Notes: generated from the letters alone by a model not told the origin. A stretch of 64,000 nucleotides of DNA from Lactobacillus mulieris (GCF_007095465.1 NZ_SDGL01000005.1:71227-135226), one strand, 5' to 3'. Positions 1 to 9,088 are shown, numbered from the stretch's first letter. Numbers and translations: made by a program.

Positions 1-1293
1 AGCCATAATAGCTGAAAAGATTGCTAAAAACATTGCTGCTGCCATCTTTGGGGCACCTGCACTTAAGGCAACTGCTAAAAATGGGCCATACATTGCAGTG
101 TTGTGAGCAGTAGCACTAGCAAATAAGTAATGTGTATAGAATAGTAATACACCTAAAATAATTAAAACAATTATCCAGTTATCATGACCAACTGATTTAG
201 AAATAGTTTCAGATAACCACTTAATAAAGCCAAATTTAGTTAAACGATTGGCCATATAAACTAGAATTGATAGCCATACTAAAACATTCCAGCCACCCTT
301 TTCTGAAAGGAAGTCATCATTTGATAAAACACCAGTAAGTAAAAGAAGTGACATAGAAATGAAAGCAATTAAAGTTGCATCAAGTGAAATTGAACTTGAT
401 AACATCCAAAGAACCAAAGTTAATAAGAAAATACCAGCCATCCACATTTCAGGTACAGATAATTTTCCCATCTTCTTTAATTCAGCACTTGCCCATTCTT
501 TTGCATTAGGAGTTTCCTTAATATCTGGGCCATACATTTTATAAATAATAAATGGCACAATAAGTAATGCTAATAAAGCAGGAACGCAAGTTGCTTCAAA
601 CCAACCAATCCAAGTAATATTTACTCCAAGTGACTTAGCCAATTCTACAGCAACTAAATTAGGAGCCATAGCAGTCAAAAAGAGCATTGATGTAATTAAA
701 TTGGCATGAAATTCAACAAAGGTCAAAAATGAACCCATTTTTTTACGACTTGGATCATTGGGCTTTGAATCAAAGTTTTCGGCTAAAGATTCTACCAATG
801 GGAAAACAATACCACCAGCGCGTGCCGTATTTGATGGTGTTGCTGGACTAACTACTAAATCGATTGCTGCTACAGAATAACCTAAACCTAATGACTTGTG
901 TCCAAACCATTCAATAAAATAAAAAGCAATTCTTCTTCCAAGGCCTGTCTTAATAATTCCTCTAGACAACATAAATGCCATTGCAATTAGCCAAGCAGCC
1001 GAATTGGAGAAAGCTGACAAAGCAGATAAATCAACTGTATGCCCTTTAACTACAACGTCCTTAATTGGAGCTAAACCAAGAAAAATAGTCAAAGTATATC
1101 CAATTAAAGTTGTAGCAGCAATTGGCAAGGGCTTAAAAATACACCCCATAATTGTCGCTAAAAAAATCGCCAACATATGCCATGCTTGTACAGTAACTCC
1201 TGCTGGTCTAACAGGTGTCGTGAACCAGAAAATCAATCCAACAATAATTGGAATGATGAAGCCTTTATAGTTCACCTTTTCCAAATGTTTCAT
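1..1293 (-). CDS. DASS-family anion (dicarboxylate/citrate) transporter, 3' end cut by window
   Basis: Membrane transporter of the divalent anion:sodium symporter (DASS, CitT-like) family, expected to move di- or tricarboxylates such as succinate, fumarate, malate or citrate. Reading begins with ATG at 1293 (MKHLEKVNYKGFIIPIIVG) behind a strong ribosome site (AGGAGG, 1302-1307 region), and 431 codons stay open to the window edge; the last 40 or so residues are missing. It is clearly a paralogue of the next gene upstream (1568-2989), with near-identical order of hydrophobic segments and the same APATPSNTARAGGIV-like core loop. Both lie downstream of fumC and a fumarate reductase gene, which suggests exchange of an incoming acid for succinate. 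The exact substrate cannot be read from sequence. Confidence 0.9.
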   Translation of the reverse strand, partial: MKHLEKVNYKGFIIPIIVGLIFWFTTPVRPAGVTVQAWHMLAIFLATIMGCIFKPLPIAATTLIGYTLTIFLGLAPIKDVVVKGHTVDLSALSAFSNSAAWLIAMAFMLSRGIIKTGLGRRIAFYFIEWFGHKSLGLGYSVAAIDLVVSPATPSNTARAGGIVFPLVESLAENFDSKPNDPSRKKMGSFLTFVEFHANLITSMLFLTAMAPNLVAVELAKSLGVNITWIGWFEATCVPALLALLIVPFIIYKMYGPDIKETPNAKEWASAELKKMGKLSVPEMWMAGIFLLTLVLWMLSSSISLDATLIAFISMSLLLLTGVLSNDDFLSEKGGWNVLVWLSILVYMANRLTKFGFIKWLSETISKSVGHDNWIIVLIILGVLLFYTHYLFASATAHNTAMYGPFLAVALSAGAPKMAAAMFLAIFSAIMA

Positions 1294-1438
1294 AAAAAAT
1301 CCTCCTGGGATTACTTCCCGCTAACAAACTCGCAAAGTAGTAAGTGATTCTGCGCTTGCTAAGCATTGCACAATAATTATACACTATTTTTCGGCGATAT
1401 TTTATAAAATTTCAAAAAATATGCTGTTTTTTCAATAA

Positions 1439-1452
1439 GTTAAACGCTTCCA
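1439..1452. promoter_or_regulatory. weak cre-like sequence upstream of the first DASS gene
   Basis: GTTAAACGCTTCCA differs at three defined positions from the CcpA cre consensus TGWAANCGNTNWCA; read on the other strand it begins TGGAAGCG, a common cre half. It lies about 150 bases upstream of the ATG at 1293, and a TATAAT-like -10 for that gene is visible on the minus strand near 1376-1381. It is much weaker than the site at 6004-6017. Confidence 0.25.
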
Positions 1453-1499
1453 GTAAAAAGACATGTCTGCGCTTTCTTAAAGTTAACTAATTCACATTG

Positions 1500-1548
1500 T
1501 TAAAATAAATAAAAGCAATCCAACTTATAAAAAGTGAATTGCTCTTAT
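1500..1548 (-). terminator. probable terminator after second DASS gene
   Basis: On the minus strand AGCAAT pairs with ATTGCT (with an inner ACTT/AAGT extension and an imperfect middle), followed by a T-rich tail ending near 1500. It starts about 20 bases after the stop codon at 1568, so it separates the two transporter genes, and the gene at 1-1293 probably has its own promoter. Confidence 0.6.
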
Positions 1549-1567
1549 TTTAAATATTCAAATAAAC

Positions 1568-2989
1568 TTAAAGGCCAATAATTTTCATCCAAATGCCACC
1601 AATTACACCATAAAGGACAAGATAAAACAATCCCAAAACAAAACTCATTTTCCACCAATCTGTTTGTTTAACATAACCAGATGCAAACAAAGCTGTAGCA
1701 GGACCACAAGAATAATGCGTTGTTGATTGGTAAATGGCACCAGTAATTCCAAGCATGATAGCTGCAAACATTACTGGAACACCCTCACCTTGTGCAATAA
1801 GTAAAAATGGAGCATACATTGCAACAACATGAGCTGTTCCACTAGCAAAAAAGTAATGTGTATAGAAATATACTAATACCAAGATAGCCATTACTAGCAT
1901 GGGATTCATCCCTTTAATGGAATGCTTAATAAACAATTGTAACCAATGAATAACCCCACCATGGACACTCAATTGACTAGCCATAAAAATTAAAATCGAG
2001 AACCAAACAACAACATTCCAAGCACCTGTTTCATGCAACAAATCATCTGTTGTTAAAATTCCAGAAAGTAGTAGCAAGGCGACTGCCAAGAAAGCAACTA
2101 AAGTTGCATCTAATCCAATAAAACTTGATACCATCCATAAAACTAAAGCAAGCACAAAAATTGTCAGCATCAGCTTTTCAGCTATTGTCATCTTACCCAT
2201 TTTTTCAAGCTCATGATCCGCCCACTGCTTAGCATTAGGGGTTTCTTTAATTTCTGGTGGATACATCTTATAAATAATGAATGGAACAACTAAAAATGCT
2301 ATCAACCCAGGAACAAGTGCTGCAAATAACCATTCAAACCATGAAATATGAACGCCATTTGCTTCTGCAAGTCCGACTGCTGCAACATTTGGAGCCGAAG
2401 CTGTCATAAAAAGAGAGGATGAAATTGTATTGGCATGAAATTCATTATAAACCAGATATGAACCAATTTTCTTTTCTGTACCATCCCCAACCTTTGAGCC
2501 AAAAGTTTCAGATAACGATTGAATAATTGGTAATACAATACCACCTGACCGAGCTGTATTGCTAGGAGTTGCGGGAGCAACTAATAAATCAATTAATGAA
2601 AGTGAATAGCCTAATCCCAATGTTTTTTTACCAAAATTACGTACAAAAATTAAGGCAATTCTTCTTCCCAAACCAGTCTTTACAAAACCACGTGCAATCA
2701 TGTATGCCATGGCAATCATCCACGGAGTTGAATCTGCAAACGCAGTAAGTGCAAATTTCATCTTGACTAAGCCAGTTAGCAAAATTAAGACATAACTAAT
2801 AATAGCGACTCCGACAATGGGGAGAGGTTTAGTGATACATGCAATAATTGTTGCTAAAAATATTGCAAACAAATGCCAACCAGAAACACTAATTCCAGTT
2901 GGTCTAACTGCTGTTAGAAGCCAAAGTAAGACTCCAACAACAACTGGCACGATAAACCCACGGTAGTTTACCTTAGCCAAATTTTTCAT
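1568..2989 (-). CDS. DASS-family anion (dicarboxylate/citrate) transporter
   Basis: A 473-residue polytopic membrane protein of the CitT/DASS type (Na_sulph_symp family), predicted to exchange or symport dicarboxylates or citrate. Features are about a dozen hydrophobic segments, the conserved loop PATPSNTARSGGIVLP near residues 139-155, and a second pore motif near the C-terminus (ITGAIYQSTTHYSCGPA). Length is normal for the family. It follows the fumarate reductase gene by about 170 bases with a terminator between them, and is paralogous to the gene at 1-1293. The start ATG has a good GGAGGG ribosome site, and a small hairpin (ATAGGC/GCCTAT, 3014-3029) stands just ahead of it. Family assignment is firm; substrate is inferred from the neighbours. 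Confidence 0.9.
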   Translation of the reverse strand: MKNLAKVNYRGFIVPVVVGVLLWLLTAVRPTGISVSGWHLFAIFLATIIACITKPLPIVGVAIISYVLILLTGLVKMKFALTAFADSTPWMIAMAYMIARGFVKTGLGRRIALIFVRNFGKKTLGLGYSLSLIDLLVAPATPSNTARSGGIVLPIIQSLSETFGSKVGDGTEKKIGSYLVYNEFHANTISSSLFMTASAPNVAAVGLAEANGVHISWFEWLFAALVPGLIAFLVVPFIIYKMYPPEIKETPNAKQWADHELEKMGKMTIAEKLMLTIFVLALVLWMVSSFIGLDATLVAFLAVALLLLSGILTTDDLLHETGAWNVVVWFSILIFMASQLSVHGGVIHWLQLFIKHSIKGMNPMLVMAILVLVYFYTHYFFASGTAHVVAMYAPFLLIAQGEGVPVMFAAIMLGITGAIYQSTTHYSCGPATALFASGYVKQTDWWKMSFVLGLFYLVLYGVIGGIWMKIIGL

Positions 2990-3104
2990 AAAAATTCCCT
3001 CCTGATAGGCAAATGCCTATTTTCAAGTACGAGCCTTATTCGGGTTCGCCAGTATTGATTATCCTCTTTATTTTACTTTTTTCAAATTTATCTTTATTTT
3101 TTAA

Positions 3105-3147
3105 CTTTTATAAAAATAAGAGGCGTCTAAAATAGACTCCTCTTATA
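3105..3147 (-). terminator. terminator after fumarate reductase gene
   Basis: Stem ATAAGAGG...CCTCTTAT with an inner GTCT/AGAC extension (3116-3146) followed on the minus strand by TTTTTATAAA. It sits right after the stop codon at 3159. Confidence 0.8.
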
Positions 3148-3158
3148 AAATATGATTT

Positions 3159-4550
3159 TTAATTTTCACGTGCAAATTTAGCCATTTGCATACCAGCTTG
3201 ACGACCGAAAATAACTGTTTCAGCGATTGAGTTACCACCAATTCGGTTATTGCCGTGAAGTCCGCCTGATACTTCACCAGCAGCGTAAAGGCCTTTAATC
3301 ACATTACCATTGGTATCAAGAACTTTAGTTTCTGGAGTGATGTGAATCCCACCCATCGTGTAGTGAATAGCTGGGTGAATGTGAATTGCAAAGAATGGAC
3401 CTTTTTCAATGCCACGATCCATACCTGTACTTCTACCAAATTCAGTATCATTTGAAGCTTTAACAGCTTCATTCCAAGTTTTAACTGTTGCTTCTAAGTT
3501 AGCTGCATCAACACCAATTTCATTAGCCAATTCAGCAAGACCTGCGCCATGCTTAACCAAGCCAATAGCATCATAAAATTCAACAGCCTTAACGTGATCA
3601 CGAATTCCTTGGTCAAAGATTAGGTAAGCTCCATCTTCATTTAAACCAGTAATTGCATTTGAAACAATCTTTCGAGTATTAAGTTCATTAACAAATCTCT
3701 TACCCGCACGGTTAACTAAGATTGCACCTTCACCGCGAACAGCTTCACCGATTAAGAAAGTACGAGCCCCATCAGTTTGAGCAGTTGGGTGAACTTGAAC
3801 ATATTCCATTTGCATAAGTTGAGCATCAACTGCTTCAGCTAACTTCAAGCCATCACCTGTTGCACCAGCTTGGTTAGTAGTCTTGTAATCTACTAAGTCT
3901 GGACGATATTTTTTCATCATTTCCTTTGAAGCACCAAATCCACCAGAAGCAAGTAAAACTGCCTTAGCTGAAACTTTCTTAAGACCGGATTCAGTTTCTA
4001 CTTCAATTCCAGTAACGCTCTTATCTGCTTCAACAAGTTTAGTAACTTTTGCCTTGTTAAAGACTGGAATATCTTCTTCTTGAATCTTTTTAAGTAAGCC
4101 GGTAATCAAGTAACCACCAACTGGAGCCATTGAAGCTGGGCGGTGGGCCCGCTTTTTGCTCATACCACCAGTAATGGTTAAATCAGTTAAATCAATACCA
4201 TGTTCTTCAAGCCATGAAATAGCAATTGCAGAGTGATCAACAAAATATCTCAACATGTCACGGTCGTTTAACAAACCGCCACCTTTTAAAGTTTCTTTGT
4301 AAAAATCTTCTTTATTGTCAATAATACCTTGAGCATATTGAACATTTGATTCAGAAGCATTCATCCCACTAGAAGCTTTATTAGTGTTACCACCTAAACC
4401 TTCATTTTTTTCAAAAACAGCAACTTTAAGTCCCAATTCGTGTGCTTGCATTGCAGCAGTTAGGCCAGTACCACCAGCACCAACAATCACTGCATCATAA
4501 CTTGCAGCAATTTCAGAACTTTCTTTTGGTGTGAAAACGAATTTCGCCAT
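3159..4550 (-). CDS. fumarate reductase-type flavoprotein (FAD-binding, soluble)
   Basis: A 463-residue FAD-dependent oxidoreductase of the fumarate reductase/succinate dehydrogenase flavoprotein family; it should reduce fumarate (or a similar unsaturated acid) to succinate. Visible are the N-terminal Rossmann motif GAGGTGLTAAMQA near residues 24-36, the substrate-site segments near HRPASMAPVGG and VHPTAQTDG, and the C-terminal GGNSIAETVIFGRQAG flavin-binding block. It has only the FAD domain: no N-terminal FMN or haem module and no signal peptide, so the electron donor must be a separate cytoplasmic partner. I chose ATG at 4550, spaced 9 bases from AAAGGAGA; a TTG directly before it at 4553 is possible. 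It lies 17 bases after fumC, clearly in the same operon. Confidence 0.9.
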   Translation of the reverse strand: MAKFVFTPKESSEIAASYDAVIVGAGGTGLTAAMQAHELGLKVAVFEKNEGLGGNTNKASSGMNASESNVQYAQGIIDNKEDFYKETLKGGGLLNDRDMLRYFVDHSAIAISWLEEHGIDLTDLTITGGMSKKRAHRPASMAPVGGYLITGLLKKIQEEDIPVFNKAKVTKLVEADKSVTGIEVETESGLKKVSAKAVLLASGGFGASKEMMKKYRPDLVDYKTTNQAGATGDGLKLAEAVDAQLMQMEYVQVHPTAQTDGARTFLIGEAVRGEGAILVNRAGKRFVNELNTRKIVSNAITGLNEDGAYLIFDQGIRDHVKAVEFYDAIGLVKHGAGLAELANEIGVDAANLEATVKTWNEAVKASNDTEFGRSTGMDRGIEKGPFFAIHIHPAIHYTMGGIHITPETKVLDTNGNVIKGLYAAGEVSGGLHGNNRIGGNSIAETVIFGRQAGMQMAKFAREN

Positions 4551-4567
4551 CAAGAACTCTCCTTTAA

Positions 4568-5971
4568 TTAGTCTTCTGGCTTACTACGATCAATATTGGT
4601 CATTTTAAGTAAGTCCATCCATTCATTATATTGTTCTTCTGTAACTTTTCCAGACTTAAGTGCAGCTTCACGCAAAGTTGTGCCTTCTTTGTCAGCTGTT
4701 TGAGCGATTGTTGCAGCTTCGTGGTAACCAATATGTGGTGACAAAGCTGTAACAGTCATCAAGGAATTTTCAAGTAAATCATCCATACGATCAGCATTTA
4801 CAGTTAAGCCATGAATCATCTTATCAGCAAAGCCGGTAATAGTACCAGTTAAGATATCACAAGAGTCAAGGAAGGCTGCAATCATAACTGTCTTGTAAAC
4901 ATTCATTTCAAAGTTACCTTGTGAAGCAGTGAAAGTAATAGTAGTGTCGTTACCAAACACCTTAGCTGCAGCCATCGTTACAGCTTCTGCTTGAGTTGGG
5001 TTAACCTTACCAGGCATAATAGATGAACCTGGTTCATTTGCTGGAATATTTAATTCATTGTAACCAGCTCTAGGACCTGATGCTAAGAAACGAATGTCTT
5101 GAGCAATCTTGAACATATCAGCTGCTAAAGTCTTAAGTGCACCATGCATTACGTCAATACCAGAGTGGTGAGCTAAGCCCCAGAACTTGTTAGTATCAAC
5201 CTTAAATTCATGACCATAAACTTCTGAAAGTTTACCTGCAATCTTTTCAGTCATACCAGGTGCAGCATTCAAACCAGTACCTACTGCAGTACCACCAATA
5301 GCCAATTCATATAAAGTTGGCTTCAATTGGCGAATGTATTCTAAGTCATGCTTAAGTGCTGAAATGTAACCTGAAACTTCTTGACCAAATGTCAAAGGAG
5401 TTGCATCTTGAAGGTGGGTACGTCCAACTTTAACAGTCTTCCAATATTTATTTTGTTTTTCCTTTAATTCACTAATCAAGTGTTCAATTGCTGGTTCAAG
5501 CTTATCAATTGCTTCAACTGCAACAATGTTCATAGCAGTTGGATATGTGTCGTTTGATGATTGACCACGGTTAACATCATCGTTTGGCAAAATGTTAAGG
5601 CCTGGGTGTAACTTATTAGCAAGGTTGGCAACAACTTCATTAACGTTCATGTTACTTTGAGTACCTGAACCAGTCTGTAAAACGTGAAGTGGAAAGTCTT
5701 TACGTAAGTCTTCATCGCTTAATGCAAGTAAGTGTTCAATTGCATCTTCAATTGCCTTACCCTTTTCTTCTGGTTCATCTCCAACTTCAACATTAGATTG
5801 AGCAGCAGCCTTCTTTAAGTGAAGGAATGCACGAATAATTTGGAGTGGCATTAATTCACCACTTGGAAAGTTATTACGACTTCTTTCAGTTTGAGGACCC
5901 CATAATGCATCCTTAGGAATCTTTACAGGACCAATAGTATCGCTTTCAATTCTGTATTCTTGTTCAGCCAT
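4568..5971 (-). CDS. fumC: fumarate hydratase class II
   Basis: Class II (iron-independent, tetrameric) fumarase, which interconverts L-malate and fumarate. The 467-residue length is typical. The family signature GSSIMPGKVNP is present near residue 316, along with GSGTQSNMNVNEV and the TYPTAMNIVAVEA segment. It is the first gene of an operon with the fumarate reductase flavoprotein (17-base gap), giving malate to fumarate to succinate. A promoter with a CcpA-type cre site lies directly upstream (6004-6052), so repression by preferred sugars is likely. No anomalies seen. Confidence 0.97.
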   Translation of the reverse strand: MAEQEYRIESDTIGPVKIPKDALWGPQTERSRNNFPSGELMPLQIIRAFLHLKKAAAQSNVEVGDEPEEKGKAIEDAIEHLLALSDEDLRKDFPLHVLQTGSGTQSNMNVNEVVANLANKLHPGLNILPNDDVNRGQSSNDTYPTAMNIVAVEAIDKLEPAIEHLISELKEKQNKYWKTVKVGRTHLQDATPLTFGQEVSGYISALKHDLEYIRQLKPTLYELAIGGTAVGTGLNAAPGMTEKIAGKLSEVYGHEFKVDTNKFWGLAHHSGIDVMHGALKTLAADMFKIAQDIRFLASGPRAGYNELNIPANEPGSSIMPGKVNPTQAEAVTMAAAKVFGNDTTITFTASQGNFEMNVYKTVMIAAFLDSCDILTGTITGFADKMIHGLTVNADRMDDLLENSLMTVTALSPHIGYHEAATIAQTADKEGTTLREAALKSGKVTEEQYNEWMDLLKMTNIDRSKPED

Positions 5972-6003
5972 TTTAAATAATCTCCTTACTGAAATTTAGC
6001 ATT

Positions 6004-6052
6004 TGATAGCGCTAACAGCTTTATTATACACCTATCTTATTTAAATATTCAA
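6004..6052 (-). promoter_or_regulatory. fumC promoter with cre (CcpA) site
   Basis: Minus-strand promoter: -35 TTGAAT (6047-6052), 18-base spacer, -10 TATAAT (6023-6028). Directly downstream, at about +1 to +13, TGATAGCGCTAACA (6004-6017) matches the cre consensus TGWAANCGNTNWCA with one mismatch on either strand. A cre at the start of transcription normally gives repression by CcpA. Confidence 0.75.
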
Positions 6053-6097
6053 AAAAACTAGATAAATTTTCAAATATTTGAACTTAGCTATATATCT

Positions 6098-6134
6098 ATT
6101 AAAAAAGTCCTTGTATAAAAATACAAGGACTTTG
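6098..6134 (-). terminator. terminator of the metQNI operon
   Basis: Perfect 13-bp stem AAGTCCTTGTAT / ATACAAGGACTT (6104-6116 with 6121-6133) closing a short A loop, followed on the minus strand by TTTTTT. It begins about 10 bases after the metI stop codon. Confidence 0.9.
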
Positions 6135-6142
6135 AGAAAAAA

Positions 6143-6844
6143 TTAACGAACTTGATGATTAAATTTATTTGCTAAAAAGTCACCAACAACTTGAGTAATA
6201 AAAATTAAAATAATGACTAATATTGTTGCTACCAAAGTAACATCATTATTGAAGCGGTTATAACCATATGAAATTGCTGTATTACCTAATCCTCCAGCGC
6301 CTACAGCTCCAGCCATTGCAGTTAATCCAATAAGCGAAATAACAGTTACAGTAGAAACACGAATTAATTCACTTCTGGCTTCTTTTAAGTAAATTTCAAA
6401 AATAATATCTTTAGTTGTAGCACCCAGTGATAAAGCAGCTTCAATCTTACCTGGATCAATCCCTTTTAAAGCCACTTGAACTTGTCGTGCATAAAATGGG
6501 AAAACTCCCAAAGTCAATGGAACAAGAGCGGCTTTTATACCAATCTGTGTACCAACAATTTTTTGAGTCACTGGTGCAATAAATGCCAGCAATATTACAA
6601 ATGGGATTGCTCTAAAGATTGAAACAATTTTATCAGCCAAATTATACCAAAATTTATTTGCTAAAATTCCACCTTCTTCAGTTAAAACCAAAATCACACC
6701 AAAAATAAGTCCTAAAAAACCACCAAAAATAGCTGACCAAAATGTCATAAAGAGTGTTTGAAAGATTGCAGTTCCCCAACCTGCATCCCCACTCCAACCT
6801 AAAGAAAAGACATTTGGTAAATATTGTTGTAATAATTTAAGCAT
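6143..6844 (-). CDS. metI: methionine ABC transporter permease MetI
   Basis: Membrane permease of the D/L-methionine uptake (MUT) family, 233 residues with about five hydrophobic helices. The EAA-type loop that contacts the ATPase is visible as [23 protein letters not shown] near residues 135-157. It overlaps metN by 8 bases and is the last gene of the metQ-metN-metI operon, before a strong terminator. Control by the methionine T-box at 8781-9057 supports the substrate call. Confidence 0.95.
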   Translation of the reverse strand: MLKLLQQYLPNVFSLGWSGDAGWGTAIFQTLFMTFWSAIFGGFLGLIFGVILVLTEEGGILANKFWYNLADKIVSIFRAIPFVILLAFIAPVTQKIVGTQIGIKAALVPLTLGVFPFYARQVQVALKGIDPGKIEAALSLGATTKDIIFEIYLKEARSELIRVSTVTVISLIGLTAMAGAVGAGGLGNTAISYGYNRFNNDVTLVATILVIILIFITQVVGDFLANKFNHQVR

Positions 6845-7895
6845 TTATTTGTCCCCTTTCATCAAGCTCTGTTACTAAAACATTTTCTTTTGCTAGAAAT
6901 TCTCGAGCAGCTTTTTGCTTTTCGAAATCACCTTTTAATAAGACAACTAACGTACCAATTGGTTCTTCATTTAAAAGCTCTACATTTCCATAAAGCATAC
7001 TTACCTCAACACCAAGTTTTGAATACAATTCAATAATAATTGACTTGGTTACGTTACTTAAAGAATATGTAAGCTGATAAATTGCTTCATTTTCAGATAA
7101 TTTATCCAAATTAAGCTTATTAAGAGTTGAAATAGCAGCAGAAGAACCACCTACAAAGTTTCTAGTTAATTCTTTCTTAGGTTCTAAGAAGATTTGTTTT
7201 AAACTACCTTCTTCAATTAAATGTCCATGTTCCATAACCGCCACACGATTGGCAATTTTCTTTACGGCTTCCATTTGGTGCGTAATTAAAACAATAGTTA
7301 AGCCAAGTTCCTTGTTTAACTTTTTCAATAGATCTAAAATTTGGTTAGTATTTTGTGGATCAAGAGCACTTGTAGCTTCATCAGATAATAAAATTTCTGG
7401 ATCGTTAGCTAAAGCACGAGCAATAGCCACACGTTGTTTTTGCCCACCAGATAATTGGCTGGGATAAAAGTCAGCCTTTTCTTTTAAATCAACTAGTTCA
7501 AGTAAACGTAAACTTTTTTCTTCGATTTCTTCATCAGATAAGTTACTGTGTCGCAGTGCAAAAGCAACATTTTCTAGCACACTAGTTTCATTTAAAAGAT
7601 TAAAACTTTGGAAAATCATACCAATTTTTCGACGATGCTTTTGTAATTCTTTCCCAGAAATAGCAACTTGGCCATTCTTAACAAATGTTGTGCCTTGAAC
7701 TACAACATCACCTGCACTTGGTTTTTGTAGCAAGTTTATTGTTCTAACTAAAGTTGACTTCCCTGCTCCAGAGAAACCCAAAATTCCAAAAATATCACCT
7801 TTTTGAATTTTTAAAGTTACACCATCAACAGCTTTAACAACTTCTTTCTTTTGCTTAAAGGTAACTGAGATATTATTTAATTCGATAATGCTCAT
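6837..7895 (-). CDS. metN: methionine ABC transporter ATP-binding protein MetN
   Basis: ATPase subunit energising methionine uptake, 352 residues. The Walker A motif is GFSGAGKST near residues 40-48, the signature is [15 protein letters not shown] near 148, and Walker B is [12 protein letters not shown]. The C-terminal part from about residue 270 matches the NIL domain, the regulatory site where cytoplasmic methionine causes trans-inhibition in the E. coli transporter. It begins 9 bases after metQ and overlaps metI by 8 bases, as expected for translational coupling. No missing catalytic residue was seen. Confidence 0.96.
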   Translation of the reverse strand: MSIIELNNISVTFKQKKEVVKAVDGVTLKIQKGDIFGILGFSGAGKSTLVRTINLLQKPSAGDVVVQGTTFVKNGQVAISGKELQKHRRKIGMIFQSFNLLNETSVLENVAFALRHSNLSDEEIEEKSLRLLELVDLKEKADFYPSQLSGGQKQRVAIARALANDPEILLSDEATSALDPQNTNQILDLLKKLNKELGLTIVLITHQMEAVKKIANRVAVMEHGHLIEEGSLKQIFLEPKKELTRNFVGGSSAAISTLNKLNLDKLSENEAIYQLTYSLSNVTKSIIIELYSKLGVEVSMLYGNVELLNEEPIGTLVVLLKGDFEKQKAAREFLAKENVLVTELDERGQINA

Positions 7896-7904
7896 ATTTG
7901 CCTC

Positions 7905-8756
7905 CTACTTAATTTTGATATCCCAACCGGTTAATTCAGTATTTCCATAATATTTTTTAACTAATTCTTTTGTTTTCTTTGTTTGGTAAGCTTTAACAAC
8001 ATCAAGATAAATTTGCTTGTTTTTATCATTCTTTCTTGCTGCAATCAAGTTAATCCATTGCTCACTATCTTTATTAACTGGTTCAACATAAATTGTTTGC
8101 TTATCGCCTAAACCAGCTGGAGCAGCATATGAGTTATTAACTACTGCAGCGTCAACAGATTTTATTATTCTTCCTGCTTGATCTGCCGCAACTTCTTTAA
8201 TTTGCAAGTTCTTTGGATTGGAAGTAATATCTGCTACACTAACAATCTTCTTCCCACTTTTGAGTTTAATTAACCCTGCATTTTTGAGAACATAAAGCGC
8301 ACGTGATTCGTTTGAAGCATCATTAGGTACTGCAATAGTTGCACCATCAGGTAAGGAGTTAATTGATTTATATTTCAATGAGTATAATCTAATCGGAGCA
8401 ATGATAGTTTTACCAATTGAAACGATATCAGCTTTATTTGCTTTATTCCAAGCATCTAAAAATGCAAAATGCTGAAAAGCATTTAAATCAATATCGCCAT
8501 TTAACAAGGCTTTATTTGGTTGATTGTAATCAGTAAAATTCTTAATCTGAATGGTAATTCCATATTTTGCTTTTGCAGTTTTGGCTACACTATCCCAAAT
8601 TTTGGCATCTTCTTTAGTTTGGCCCACAACTCCAATAGTGACTGTTTTACTACTTTCTTTTGGAGCCTGATATACAAAACTAAAATATCCTGCAACTAGT
8701 AAAAATATTGCAAATACACTAGCAATAATTCGATTCTTTCTCCGCTTTTTTCTCAT
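7905..8756 (-). CDS. metQ: methionine-binding protein MetQ (NlpA family), membrane-anchored without lipobox
   Basis: Extracellular substrate-binding subunit of the methionine transporter, NlpA/MetQ family, 283 residues. The mature domain begins near residue 37 (KTVTIGVVGQTKEDAKIWD) and shows family segments such as DYNQPNKALLNGDIDLNAFQH. The N-terminus is very basic (MRKKRRKNR) followed by one hydrophobic helix, but the whole protein contains no cysteine, so the usual lipobox is absent and it should be held by an uncleaved N-terminal helix or be released. It is the first gene after the T-box leader. Function is well supported by context; the anchoring mode is inference. Confidence 0.93.
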   Translation of the reverse strand: MRKKRRKNRIIASVFAIFLLVAGYFSFVYQAPKESSKTVTIGVVGQTKEDAKIWDSVAKTAKAKYGITIQIKNFTDYNQPNKALLNGDIDLNAFQHFAFLDAWNKANKADIVSIGKTIIAPIRLYSLKYKSINSLPDGATIAVPNDASNESRALYVLKNAGLIKLKSGKKIVSVADITSNPKNLQIKEVAADQAGRIIKSVDAAVVNNSYAAPAGLGDKQTIYVEPVNKDSEQWINLIAARKNDKNKQIYLDVVKAYQTKKTKELVKKYYGNTELTGWDIKIK

Positions 8757-8780
8757 TTACAAAACCTCTTTCTTCAAACA

Positions 8781-8810
8781 AAAAAGCACTCATCCTAAAA
8801 GGACGAGTGC
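8781..8810 (-). terminator. T-box regulated terminator
   Basis: Stem 8786-8795 with 8801-8810 (one G-T wobble), loop of five, then a run of T on the minus strand. The 5' arm overlaps the T-box side that would form the antiterminator. Confidence 0.9.
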
Positions 8811-9057
8811 TCGTGTTACCACCTTTAATTTGTTTATTACTTGCATAATAAACCTCACTAAGTATCTCTAGAAATACCTTGCTTTGTTAACGAGAGCAAC
8901 CCCGCTAATGACTAAATATCGCCATTAGTGATCATTCCTAGCCCATGTTCATCAAAGATTCAAGTCTCCCTTTCACCTAACGGAGCTCTCTAAATCATGA
9001 ATTACTTCAACTACTCTGCTATTCAAGATCAAGATTAATTAATTAAATTTGTTGATA
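8781..9057 (-). promoter_or_regulatory. T-box riboswitch, probably methionine-specific
   Basis: The minus-strand leader of metQ has the T-box hallmarks in order: a Stem I region (GAGTAGTTGAAG about 9008-9018, then AGAGAGCTCCG and GGTGAAAGGGAGAC), a specifier bulge closed by TAGC/GCTA (9018-9021 with 8939-8942) containing ATG at 8944-8946, the T-box itself AAGGTGGTAACACGAGC (about 8810-8826), and a 10-bp terminator hairpin GCACTCGTCC/GGATGAGTGC (8786-8810) followed by TTTTTT. Uncharged tRNA-Met would favour the antiterminator and switch on methionine uptake. The T-box class is firm; the specifier codon was read by eye. Confidence 0.92.
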
Positions 9058-9061
9058 CTAG

Positions 9062-9088
9062 ATTATAATGTTTCTCTCATTGTGTCAA
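9062..9088 (-). promoter_or_regulatory. promoter of the metQNI operon
   Basis: Perfect -35 TTGACA (9083-9088) and perfect -10 TATAAT (9062-9067) on the minus strand. The spacer is 15 bases, shorter than the usual 17. Transcription would begin near 9055, at the 5' end of the T-box leader. Confidence 0.75.
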
